64,000 nucleotides of DNA, taken from Aquipseudomonas ullengensis. Lineage in GTDB: Bacteria; Pseudomonadota; Gammaproteobacteria; Pseudomonadales; Pseudomonadaceae. This document shows, piece after piece, positions 1 through 9,100 of this stretch. Position numbers and translations under genes: made by a program. The notes below the pieces were generated by a model, which saw nothing but the letters and a program-made list of their open reading frames with translations, did not search any database and had not been told where the DNA came from. Location of the stretch: assembly GCF_014174475.1 (NCBI RefSeq), contig NZ_JACJUD010000002.1, forward strand, positions 484,422 through 548,421, in the 5' to 3' direction. Each line of letters opens with the position of its first letter. The stretch's first letter is position 1.

Positions 1-6
1 GGCCAG

Positions 7-160
7 CACCGTCGCTGCCCAATGCCCCTCACCCCCAGCCCCTCTCCCCAAAGGGTAGAGGGGAGCAGTCCGCCGCTTGGCAGGTATCCCTGTAGGAGCC
101 AGCTTGCTGGCGATCCGGTTTCGGCTGGCAAGAGCATCGCCAGCAAGCTGGCTCCTACAA
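7..160. repeat. 154-bp compound intergenic repeat, copy 1 (REP pair included)
   Basis: This stretch and 4171-4324 align without gaps over 154 bases with only a few mismatches, in the same orientation. Each copy holds a C-rich arm (cccctcacccccagcccc), then a pair of inverted REP-like halves: tgtaggagccagcttgctgg at 91 and its complement ending at 159. REP palindromes of this kind are common between Pseudomonas genes. The two copies bracket the LysR, MFS and HlyD genes. The remaining bases up to the LysR start at 242 show nothing else that I can name. Confidence 0.8.
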
Positions 161-241
161 AAACACTCCTCCCAGCCACCCGTCGACGCCACCCTTGATG
201 GCTTATACAGTTGCGCCTAACGCAATCATGGCCATTCGAAG

Positions 242-1156
242 GTGCGCTCTATGCAACTCCCCGACCTCAACCTGCTGGTGGCCCTCGACATCCTCCTCGA
301 CGAGGGCAGTGTGGTCGGCGCCGCGCGGCGCATGCACCTCAGTGCACCGGCCATGAGCCGTACCCTGACGCGTATCCGCGAGGCGGTCGGCGACCCGATC
401 CTGGTCCGCGCCGGCCGTGGCCTGGTGCCGACGCCCAGAGCCCTGGAGCTGCGCGAGCAAGTGCGCGGCGTGGTCGAGCAAGCCGCCGGGCTGTTCCGCT
501 CATCCGAGGTCGACCTGCCGACCCTGCAGCGCCAGTTCAACGTGCGCACCAACGACATCTTCATGGTCTGCTACGGCGGGCAGCTGACCGAGCGCCTGCA
601 CCAGCAGGCACCCGACGTGGTGCTGCGCTTCGTGCCGGAAATCGATGGTGACGACGATGCCATGCGCGAAGGGCGTATCGACCTGATCGTCGGTGCGTCT
701 AGCAGCCTGACCGCGGAGATCAAATCCCAGGGCCTGTTCGAGGCGAGCTTCGTCGGCCTGGCGCGGGCGGATCATCCGATTTTCGCTGAGCCGATCACTC
801 CCGCGCGCTTCGCCGGCTTCGACCAGATCAGCATCTCCCGCCGTGGCCTGGCGCGCGGGCCCATCGACCAGCGTCTGGCTGAGCTGGGGTTGGACCGGCG
901 CGTGGTGCTGATTTCGCCAAGCTTCTTCTCGGCGGTGCTGGCGCTAATGGAGTCCGACCTTATCTTGCCGGTGCCCGACCTGGTCGCCAGCACCTGCCAG
1001 CGCCTGGGTTTGCCGCTGCGCTCGTTCACTATTCCGCTGGACCTGCAGCCGGTGCAGGTGCGTCAGTCCTGGCATCCGCGCTTCGACAACGACGTGGCCC
1101 ACCGCTGGTTGCGCGGCCTGATCAAGCAGTGCTGCGAGGAAGGGTTGCGCAGTTGA
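242..1156 (+). CDS. LysR-family transcriptional regulator
   Basis: A 304-residue protein of normal LysR length. Residues about 7 to 65 form the winged helix-turn-helix (DLNLLVALDILLDEGS, then AARRMHLSAPAMSRTLTRIR), and the rest is the effector-binding domain. The start shown is GTG; an ATG nine bases downstream (251) is equally possible, because the domain begins at MQLPDLNLL. It lies 147 bases upstream of an MFS exporter and an HlyD adaptor on the same strand, so it probably controls that efflux pair. That role is inferred from position only, and the ligand is unknown. Confidence 0.92.
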   Translation: MRSMQLPDLNLLVALDILLDEGSVVGAARRMHLSAPAMSRTLTRIREAVGDPILVRAGRGLVPTPRALELREQVRGVVEQAAGLFRSSEVDLPTLQRQFNVRTNDIFMVCYGGQLTERLHQQAPDVVLRFVPEIDGDDDAMREGRIDLIVGASSSLTAEIKSQGLFEASFVGLARADHPIFAEPITPARFAGFDQISISRRGLARGPIDQRLAELGLDRRVVLISPSFFSAVLALMESDLILPVPDLVASTCQRLGLPLRSFTIPLDLQPVQVRQSWHPRFDNDVAHRWLRGLIKQCCEEGLRS

Positions 1157-1303
1157 TTCAATACGTGCGTTTTGTGCACTGATTAATTAGAAAAGTTGCA
1201 ATTTTCGGCATTGATGGCGCTTCGTAGACTTTGCATGTGCCCATAGTCTGCGGACGCCGATCATGCTGTTTCCTGTCATCCATTCGCGCGCGGTTCACCC
1301 ACG

Positions 1304-2851
1304 GTGATTGCCGCGCTCTCCGCCAACCTGGCCGCTGCCCAGGCGACACCCGTCGCGGTGCCGGCTGGGCCGATGGCTACGCCGTTCGGGCCGCGCATCG
1401 TGGTCGGCCTGCTCGGCGTGCTGCTGGCGGTGCTGGTGGCCGGTTTCAACGAGAACGTGACCAAGGTGGCCCTGGCCGATATTCGCGGCGCCATGGGCAT
1501 CGGCCACGACGAAGGCACCTGGCTGCTGGCCCTGTATGCCGCGCCGTCGGTGTGCGCCATGGCCTTTGCTCCGTGGTTTGCGGTGACCCTGTCGCTGCGC
1601 CGCTTCACCCTGTGTGCCATCGCCGCCTTCATGGTTCTCGGCCTGCTCAGCCCGTTCGCTCCCGACGAGCGTGGCCTGATGCTGCTGCGTGCCCTGCAGG
1701 GCCTGGCGGGCGGCGCGCTGCCACCGATGCTGATGACCGTGGCGCTGCGTTTTCTGCCCGCCAACATCAAGCTCTACGGCCTGGCCGGCTACGCGCTCAC
1801 GGCAACCTTCGGCCCCAGCCTGAGCACACCGCTGGCGGCGTTCTGGGTCGAGTACGTCGGCTGGCAGTGGGCCTTCTGGCAGATCATTCCCACCTCCTTG
1901 CTGGCCATGGCGGCGGTGGCCTGGGGCCTGCCGCAGGATCCGCTGCGGCTGGAGCGTTTCGCCCAGTTCAACTGGCAAGGCCTGCTGCTGGGTTTTCCGG
2001 CCATCAGCATGCTGGTGATCGGCCTGGTGCAGGGCGAGCGCCTGGACTGGTTTGCCTCGCCGTTGATCAGTGTGCTGCTCGGTGGCGGCAGCGCGTTGCT
2101 GGTGCTGTTCCTGATCAACGAGTGGGCGCACCCGCTGCCGTTCTTCAAGCTGCAGCTGCTCGGGCTGCGCAATCTCAGTTTTGCCCTGTTCACCCTGGCC
2201 GGGGTGCTGTTCGTGCTGCTGGCGTCGAGCCAGATTCCGTCCAACTACCTGGCGCAGGTGCAGGGCTACCGGCCGTTGCAGACGGCGCCGGTGATGCTCA
2301 CAGTCGCCTTGCCGCAGCTGCTGGCGCTGCCGCTGGTGGCCGCATTGTGCAACCTGCGCTGGGTCGATTGCCGCTGGGTGCTGGCGACCGGCCTGGCATT
2401 GCTGGCGACTTCCTGCGTGCTTGGCTCGCAGATTACCTCGGCGTGGATTCGCGACGATTTCTACCTGGTGCAAGCGCTGCAGATTTTTGGTCAGCCGATG
2501 GCGGTGCTGCCGCTGCTGATGCTCTCTACCGGCAGCATCGTGCCGGCGCAAGGGCCGTTCGCCTCGGCCTGGTTCAACAGCGTCAAGGGTTTTTCCGCCG
2601 TATTGGCTGGGGCGCTGCTGGAGGTGATGAGCACCGCGCGCCTGCATTTTCACTCGACCAGCCTGGTCGACCGCCTGGGCAACACGCCGCTGCTCGGCGA
2701 CAGCGCCAACCTGGCCACGCGCCTGCACCAGCAGGCGCAGGTACTGACCTCGTCCGACCTGTACCTAGGCACCGCGCTGCTGGCTGTGGTGCTGATTCTG
2801 ATCATTCCCTTTGTCCCGACGCGCATCTATCCACCGCGCGCTGCCACCTGA
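1304..2851 (+). CDS. MFS transporter, DHA2 (EmrB-like) efflux family
   Basis: A 515-residue, very hydrophobic protein with the length and roughly 14 membrane segments of the drug:H+ antiporter-2 group. The first helix reads VVGLLGVLLAVLVAGF, and a typical MFS stretch LLRALQGLAGGALPP follows near residue 130. DHA2 proteins of this type export toxic compounds with an HlyD/EmrA adaptor, and such an adaptor begins 13 bases downstream. The GTG at 1304 has no clear ribosome binding site; an ATG at 1373 (MATPFGPRIVV) just before the first helix is a good alternative. The substrate cannot be read from the sequence. Confidence 0.88.
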   Translation: MIAALSANLAAAQATPVAVPAGPMATPFGPRIVVGLLGVLLAVLVAGFNENVTKVALADIRGAMGIGHDEGTWLLALYAAPSVCAMAFAPWFAVTLSLRRFTLCAIAAFMVLGLLSPFAPDERGLMLLRALQGLAGGALPPMLMTVALRFLPANIKLYGLAGYALTATFGPSLSTPLAAFWVEYVGWQWAFWQIIPTSLLAMAAVAWGLPQDPLRLERFAQFNWQGLLLGFPAISMLVIGLVQGERLDWFASPLISVLLGGGSALLVLFLINEWAHPLPFFKLQLLGLRNLSFALFTLAGVLFVLLASSQIPSNYLAQVQGYRPLQTAPVMLTVALPQLLALPLVAALCNLRWVDCRWVLATGLALLATSCVLGSQITSAWIRDDFYLVQALQIFGQPMAVLPLLMLSTGSIVPAQGPFASAWFNSVKGFSAVLAGALLEVMSTARLHFHSTSLVDRLGNTPLLGDSANLATRLHQQAQVLTSSDLYLGTALLAVVLILIIPFVPTRIYPPRAAT

Positions 2852-2864
2852 GCTGGAGCCGACC

Positions 2865-3939
2865 ATGAGCGAAGCCATTCCCCGCCAATCCAACCCCGTA
2901 CTGTTGCCCGGCCTGGTACTTCCTGCTGGCCGAGCGCCAGGAGCAAAGCACCAACGACGCCTTCGTCAGCGCCGACTACACCCTGGTGGCGCCCAAGGTC
3001 TCGGGCTTCATCGACGAGGTGCTGGTGGACGACAACCAGCGGGTCAAGGCCGGCCAGTTGCTGGCGCGTATCGACGACCGCGACTACCGCGCTGCGCTGG
3101 ATGGCGCCCGCGCCGAAGTGGCCAGCGCCCAGGCGCAACGGGCCAATGCCCAGGCCACTCTGGAGCGCCAGCAGGCGCTGATCGACCAGGCCGGTGCCAC
3201 GCTGCAGGCGGATCGCGCCGAAGTGCTGTTCGCCCAGCGCGAGCGTGAGCGTTACGAACGCCTGGTTGGCCGTGGCGCCGGTACCGTGCAGAACTCGCAA
3301 CAGGCGCAGAGCCGCTACGACAGCGCCCGCGCCAAGCAGCAGGAGAACCGCGCCGGCCTGGTTGCCACGCAGAAACAGACCGACATCCTCGCCGCCCAGC
3401 TCGCCGCTGCGGAAGCCGCCTTGCAGAGCGCGCGGGCCAACCAGGAACGCGCCGAGCTGGACCTCTCGCACACCCAGTTGCGCGCCCCGGTCGACGGCAT
3501 GGTCGGGCGCCGCGCGGTGCGTGTCGGTGCCTACGTGAAACCGGGTGATGTGCTGCTGGCCGTGGTGCCGCTGGACAGCGCCTACGTGGTGGCCAACTTC
3601 CAGGAAACCCAGCTGCACCACATGCGCCCCGGCCAGCCGGTGCGCATCGCCGTGGACAGCTTCCCCGACGCCGTGCTGCACGGCCATGTGCAGAGCCTGG
3701 CGCCGGCCACCGGGGTGACCTTCGCCGCCGTGGCCCCGGACAACGCCACCGGCAACTTCACCAAGGTGGTGCAGCGCATCCCGGTGAAGATCGCCCTCGA
3801 TGCTGGCCAGCCGCTGCTTGGCCACCTGCGAGTGGGCATGTCGGTGGATGCACGGGTCGATACCGCGGCCAAGGTCGAGGGGCTGGTGTGTGACGACGAT
3901 GCTTGCCAGGCGCAGGCACCGCTGGCCAGTGCCAAGTGA
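2865..3939 (+). pseudogene. HlyD/EmrA-family efflux adaptor, frameshifted in the membrane anchor
   Basis: The natural start is the ATG at 2865 (MSEAIPRQSNP), right after the MFS gene. That frame then runs into junk. The adaptor body is in the next frame, from about 2923 (WYFLLAERQEQSTNDAF) to 3939. It has both biotinyl-lipoyl halves (VSGFIDEVLVDDNQRV and APVDGMVGRRAV), a coiled-coil hairpin and the beta-barrel (VANFQETQLHHMRPGQPV). The body frame has no ATG and is blocked by a TGA at 2866; its first usable codon is GTG 2986, inside the lipoyl domain. Joined across the shift, the hydrophobic anchor is only about 12 residues, so a small deletion in the anchor is more likely than a single-base slip. 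Without the anchor the efflux pair should not work. Confidence 0.75.
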
Positions 3940-4482
3940 CTGAGTAGGGTGGATCGCGCCTCACGGAGCTGAGCCATTGGCGGATGAACAGAGCGTCATC
4001 CACCTGAGCAAGAGCATCGCCAGCAAGCTGGCTCCTACAAAAGCACTGCCGCCGCTCATTCGTCCGAGCTGCGATCACGAGAAAGCCAGCCCGCACTCGC
4101 AGGCTCTGGCTTTTATCCCCTCGCCCCGTTGGGGAGAGGGTTAGGGTGAGGGGGCGAGGTTTCAGGCTCGCATCGTCGCTGCCCAATGCCCCTCACCCCC
4201 AGCCCCTCTCCCCAGAGGGTAGAGGGGAGCACTCCGTCGATTGGCAGGTATCCCTGTAGGAGCCAGCTTGCTGGCGATCCGGTGTTGGCCGGCAGGAGCA
4301 TCGCCAGCAAGCTGGCTCCTACAAGGGCGCGATCGTCCCTCAATCATCTGAGCCGCAATGTCGGAGAACCAGATCGCAGGGTGGATCGCGCTTCACCGAT
4401 CCACCGAGCGTAGCCATTGGTGGATGAACAGAGAGTCATCCACCCTACGGTGTAAGACGGGTGCAACCCGCGTAACCAGCGC
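3940..4482. repeat. repeat-rich intergenic region
   Basis: No gene is visible here. The region is a mosaic of short repeats. A roughly 60-bp unit beginning gtagggtggatcgcg and ending gtcatccacc occurs at 3944-4004 and again at 4377-4448. A lone REP half is at 4011-4040. A palindromic cccctcgcccc / ggggcgagg element is at 4118-4158. The second copy of the 154-bp compound repeat is at 4171-4324. Chance reading frames through it are rejected because they only translate the repeats. Confidence 0.8.
4171..4324. repeat. 154-bp compound intergenic repeat, copy 2
   Basis: Ungapped match to bases 7-160 in direct orientation, including the C-rich arm and the inverted REP halves at 4255 and 4323. With the first copy it encloses about 4 kb carrying the LysR, MFS and HlyD genes. 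Confidence 0.8.
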
Positions 4483-5964
4483 CTAACCCAGCTTGAGCCG
4501 GCCAATCGCCTGGTTCAGTTCACCCGCCAGCTCCACCAGCTCGGCGCTGGTGCTGGCCGAGCCGATGGTCTGCTGCACGGTCTGCTCGGTGACATCGCAG
4601 ATACCCACCACCGAGCGAGTCATTTCCTCGGCCACCTGGCTCTGTTGCTCGGCGGCCACGGCGATCTGCGTGTTGCTCTGGCGTATCTGCGCCACCGCCT
4701 GGGCGATGGTGGCCAGGGCTTCACCCGTGGCGCCGGCTTCCTCCACGCAGTGGTCGGCCTTGAGCGAGCTCTCGCGCATGAAGTCCAGCGCATCGCGGGT
4801 GCCGGCCTGCAGGTTGCCGATCAGGCGGGTGATCTCGTCGGTGGAGTCCTGCACGCGCTTGGCCAGGTTGCGTACTTCGTCGGCCACCACGGCGAAGCCG
4901 CGACCCTGCTCGCCGGCACGCGCTGCCTCAATGGCCGCGTTGAGCGCGAGAAGGTTGGTCTGTTCGGCGATGCCGTGGATCACGTTGACCATGCCGCCGA
5001 TGGTGTGGCTGTCCGCAGCCAGACGCTCGACCATCTCGGCGGTTTGCTGCACGCCTTGCGACAGACTGGCGATGGCCGTGCCTGCGCGAGCCACCACTGC
5101 CTGGCCGGCGCCGCTGAGGCGGTCCGCCTCGGTGGCCTGGTCGCGGGTGTCGGCGGCATGCTGGGCGATGTGGGACACGGTGGCGGACATCTCGTTGATC
5201 GCCGTGGCCGCCTGGTCGGTCTCGCTCTGCTGGCCGAGCATGCCTTGGCGCACCTCGGCCATGTTCCCGGCCAGGCGCTTGGCGCCTTCGTCCAGGCGTG
5301 CGGCGGCCTGGGCCACGGTGCCGACCACACGCTGGTAGCCACTCTGCATGGCGTTGAAGGCGCCGGCCATCTGCCCGACCTCGTCGCGGCTGTCGCTCGG
5401 TGCGCGGGCGGACAGGTCGCCGCTGCGCTCGACGTGCAGCATCACGTCCTTCAACTGGTTGAGGTGGCCGAGAATGAAGCGGATCAACAGTTGCGAAGCG
5501 CCGAGCAGCAGGAACATCAGCCCGGCGACCGCCAGGGCATAGCTGCCGGCGCGCAGCTCGAACAGCTGCCACAGGCTCGGTGCATGGGTCAGCACGGCCA
5601 GGCGCTGGCCGGCGCCGACATCCGCCACCCAGGCGCCGACCAGGGGCTGCTCGCCCCACAGGCGGTCGCCGTCCAGCTCGACCCAGCCCCGCGCGCCGAG
5701 TAGGACGGTGCTGTCCAGGCCAGGCAGGCTCGGCCGGCTGCCGGCGGCGAAGTGCAGTGCATCCTTGGCGGTTGGCGCCGCTTCGCCCGGCCATTGCGTC
5801 AACAGCGCAGCGCGGGCCTGGGCGGCTTCGCGGGCTGCATCGATGCGGCCGGCCTGTTCCTGCTGCATGGCGAACAGCACCAGCAGCAGGGTGGTGGCGA
5901 AGGCGACCAGGTTGACCGCCCAGAACTTGTATTTCAGCGAGAGATTGCGGATCAGCGCGCCCAT
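4483..5964 (-). CDS. methyl-accepting chemotaxis protein
   Basis: A 493-residue transmembrane chemoreceptor. TM1 is at about 14-33, a small periplasmic sensor domain of about 108 residues at 34-140, TM2 at 141-164, HAMP to about 215, and then the signalling coiled coil. The hairpin tip that contacts CheA and CheW is clear at 334-370 ([20 protein letters not shown], then [17 protein letters not shown]). The sensor domain is too small for a double Cache fold and I cannot assign a ligand. The gene stands alone and runs divergently from hrpA, with about 200 bases between them for both promoters. Confidence 0.93.
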   Translation of the reverse strand: MGALIRNLSLKYKFWAVNLVAFATTLLLVLFAMQQEQAGRIDAAREAAQARAALLTQWPGEAAPTAKDALHFAAGSRPSLPGLDSTVLLGARGWVELDGDRLWGEQPLVGAWVADVGAGQRLAVLTHAPSLWQLFELRAGSYALAVAGLMFLLLGASQLLIRFILGHLNQLKDVMLHVERSGDLSARAPSDSRDEVGQMAGAFNAMQSGYQRVVGTVAQAAARLDEGAKRLAGNMAEVRQGMLGQQSETDQAATAINEMSATVSHIAQHAADTRDQATEADRLSGAGQAVVARAGTAIASLSQGVQQTAEMVERLAADSHTIGGMVNVIHGIAEQTNLLALNAAIEAARAGEQGRGFAVVADEVRNLAKRVQDSTDEITRLIGNLQAGTRDALDFMRESSLKADHCVEEAGATGEALATIAQAVAQIRQSNTQIAVAAEQQSQVAEEMTRSVVGICDVTEQTVQQTIGSASTSAELVELAGELNQAIGRLKLG

Positions 5965-6165
5965 GATGACCTTCTACTGCGGGTTGGCTGGGATTTGGCT
6001 ACGCAGCTTGCCGCAAGCGCGCCTGGCGTCTGTTGATCCCGGTCAAGGTTGTGGCGCGGGCTGGGCAAGCCCCGAGCGGGCTGCGACAATCCCGTCCCTG
6101 TATTTCCGTCTGCCAACCGTGCAGCCACGCCGTTCGCGAGCAGTGCTCGCTTCTGAAAGTTTTCT

Positions 6166-9100
6166 ATGACCGACGCCATTCCCGCCCGTGATCCGCTGCT
6201 GAACAACCTCGACCAGGCCCTGCTGGCCGACCGTCATCGCCTGCGCCGCCAGCTGCACGAGTTGCAGAAGCACCCGGACGAGGCCAAGCAGGCGCAGTGG
6301 CTGGAACGTTTCCAGGCCTCGGTGGCCAAGGTCGAGGCGCGCAAGCGCAGCGTGCCGGCCATGCGCTACGACGACAACCTGCCGATTGCCGCCAAGCGCG
6401 ACGAGATCAAGGCCGCGCTGGAGAAGCACCAGGTGCTGGTGATCGCAGGTGAAACCGGTTCGGGCAAGACCACCCAGCTGCCGAAGATCTGTCTGGAGAT
6501 CGGTCGCGGCGTACACGGCCTGATCGGCCACACCCAGCCGCGCCGCCTGGCCGCGCGCAGCGTCGCCACCCGCGTGGCCGAGGAAATCGGCACGCCGCTG
6601 GGCGAGCTGGTCGGCTACCAAGTGCGCTTCGAGGACCAGAGCAAGGACAGCAGCCTGATCAAGCTGATGACCGACGGCATCCTGCTGGCCGAGACCCAGC
6701 ACGACCGCTACCTGGAGAAGTACGACACCATCATCGTCGACGAGGCGCATGAACGAAGCCTCAACATCGACTTCCTCCTCGGCTACCTGAAGACCCTGCT
6801 GCCGCGCCGCCCGGATCTCAAGGTGATCATCACCTCGGCGACCATCGACCTGGAGCGCTTCTCCAAGCACTTCAACGACGCGCCGATTGTTGAAGTCTCC
6901 GGGCGCACCTACCCGGTGGACACCTGGTACCGCCCACTGGCAGCCGAGGTGGACGAGGAGGGCGAGAGCCTGCTCGACGACCTCACCGTCGACCAGGGCA
7001 TCCTCGCCGCGCTGGACGAGATCGCCGCCTTCGAGAAGGCCGAGGGCAAGCGCCCCGGCGACGTGCTGATCTTCCTTCCCGGCGAGCGCGAGATTCGCGA
7101 CGCAGCCGATGTGCTGCGCAAGGCCAACCTGCGATTCACCGAAGTACTGCCGCTGTACGCGCGGCTGACCCCGGCCGAGCAGCAGAAGATCTTCGCGCCC
7201 ATGAGCGGGCGCAAGATCGTCCTCGCCACCAACGTGGCGGAAACCTCGCTGACCGTGCCGGGCATCCGCTACGTGATCGACAGCGGCACGGCACGGATCA
7301 GCCGCTACAGCTACCGCGCCAAGGTCCAGCGCCTGCCCATCGAAGCCATCTCCCAGGCCAGCGCCAACCAGCGCAAGGGCCGTTGCGGGCGGGTCGAGCC
7401 GGGCATCTGTGTGCGCCTGTACAGCGAAGAGGACTTCCTCAGCCGGCCGGCCTTCACCGATCCGGAAATCCTGCGCACCAACCTCGCCGCGGTGATCCTG
7501 CAGATGCTCCACCTGCGCCTGGGCACCATCGAGGATTTCCCCTTCATCGAGCCGCCAGATGGCAAGGCCATCAGCGACGGTTTCAACCTGTTGCAGGAGC
7601 TTTCCGCGGTCAATCGCGAGGGCCAGCTCACGCCGCTGGGTCGCCAGTTGGCGCGCCTGCCCATCGACCCGCGCCTGGGCCGCATGGTGCTGGAAGCGGC
7701 CAAGCTCGGCAGCCTGGACGAGATCCTGATTGTCGCTTCTGCTCTGTCGGTGCAGGACCCGCGCGAGCGGCCGATGGACCGCCAGCAGGCCGCCGACCAG
7801 GCCCATGCACAGTGGAAGGATGTGGATTCCGACTTCGCCGCGCTGATCAACCTGTGGCGCGGTTTCGAGGAGAAGCGCCAGGAGCTGGGCAGCAGCCCGC
7901 TGCGCAACTGGTGCAAGAAGAACTTCCTCAACTACATGCGCCTGCGCGAATGGCGTGACTCGCACCGCCAACTGGTGCTGATCGCCCGCGAGCTGCAGTT
8001 GTCGGAAAGCCAACGCGGCCAGACCGCCAACGCCGAACCCGCTTCCCGTAGGAGCGAGCTTGCTCGCGATCAGCGTGGCGGCGGTCAGGCACCGCGCGGG
8101 CAGGATCGTCGGGATGCCGCACCACAGCAAGCTGGCTCCTACACACCAGCAGAGCAGCCGACCACCGACACCAAGGTCAACGTGATCCTCCGCGAGCAGG
8201 CCGAGGCCAGCGAAGCGGCGCAGCGCGCCAAGGGCTACGCGGCCGTGCACAAGGCGATCCTCAGCGGCCTGCTCAGCCAGATCGGCCAGAAGACCGAGGA
8301 CGGCGACTACCTCGGAGCGCGCCAGCGGCGCTTCTGGATTCATCCATCCAGCGTGATCGGCCGCAAGAAGCCGACCTGGGTGATGGCCGCCGAACTGGTG
8401 GAAACCACCAAGCTGTTCGCCCGCCAGGTGGCCAAGATCGAGCCGGACTGGATCGAGCCGCTGGCCGGCCACCTGATCAAGAAGAACCACTTCGAGCCGC
8501 ACTGGGAGAAGAAGCGCGGCCAGGTGGTGGCCTTCGAGCAGGTCACTCTGTACGGAATGATCGTGGTCGGTCGCCGCCCAGTGCACTACGGCCCGGTCGA
8601 CCCGGTGGCTTCGCGCGAGCTGTTCATCCGCGAAGGTCTGGTGCGTGGCGAGATCAACAGCCGCGCCAAGTGCCTGAGCGCCAACCGCCTACTGCTGGAA
8701 AAGCTCGACGAGCTGGAAGCCAAGGCCCGCCGTCGCGACATCCTCGCCGACGAGGAAACCCTGTTCGCCTACTACGAGGCGCGCATCCCGGCGGAGATCA
8801 ACCAGGCCGCTACCTTCGAGCACTGGTACAAGAGCGAGAGCGCCAAGCAGCCGCAGCTGTTGATCATGCGCGAGGAAGACGTGCTGGCGCGCGACGCCAA
8901 GGAAGTCACCGCCCAGCAGTACCCGGACATCCTGCAGATCGGCGAGCTGCAACTGCCGCTCACCTACCACTTCGAGCCCAACCACCCGCGCGACGGCGTG
9001 ACCCTGCGCGTGCCGGCGCCGCTGTTGCCGCAACTGCCGCCCGAGTGCCTGGAGTGGCTGGTGCCCGGCCTGCTGGAAGCCAAGGCCATCGCCCTGGTGC

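Noticed and set aside
1231..2868. 545-residue plus-strand frame overlapping the MFS gene
   Set aside because: The translation is rich in Arg, Gly and Ala with no membrane pattern, while the neighbouring frame gives a clear MFS protein.
6043..8586. 847-residue open frame on the minus strand
   Set aside because: It is the shadow of hrpA in GC-rich DNA; the plus-strand frame has all helicase motifs and the minus frame reads as low-complexity sequence.
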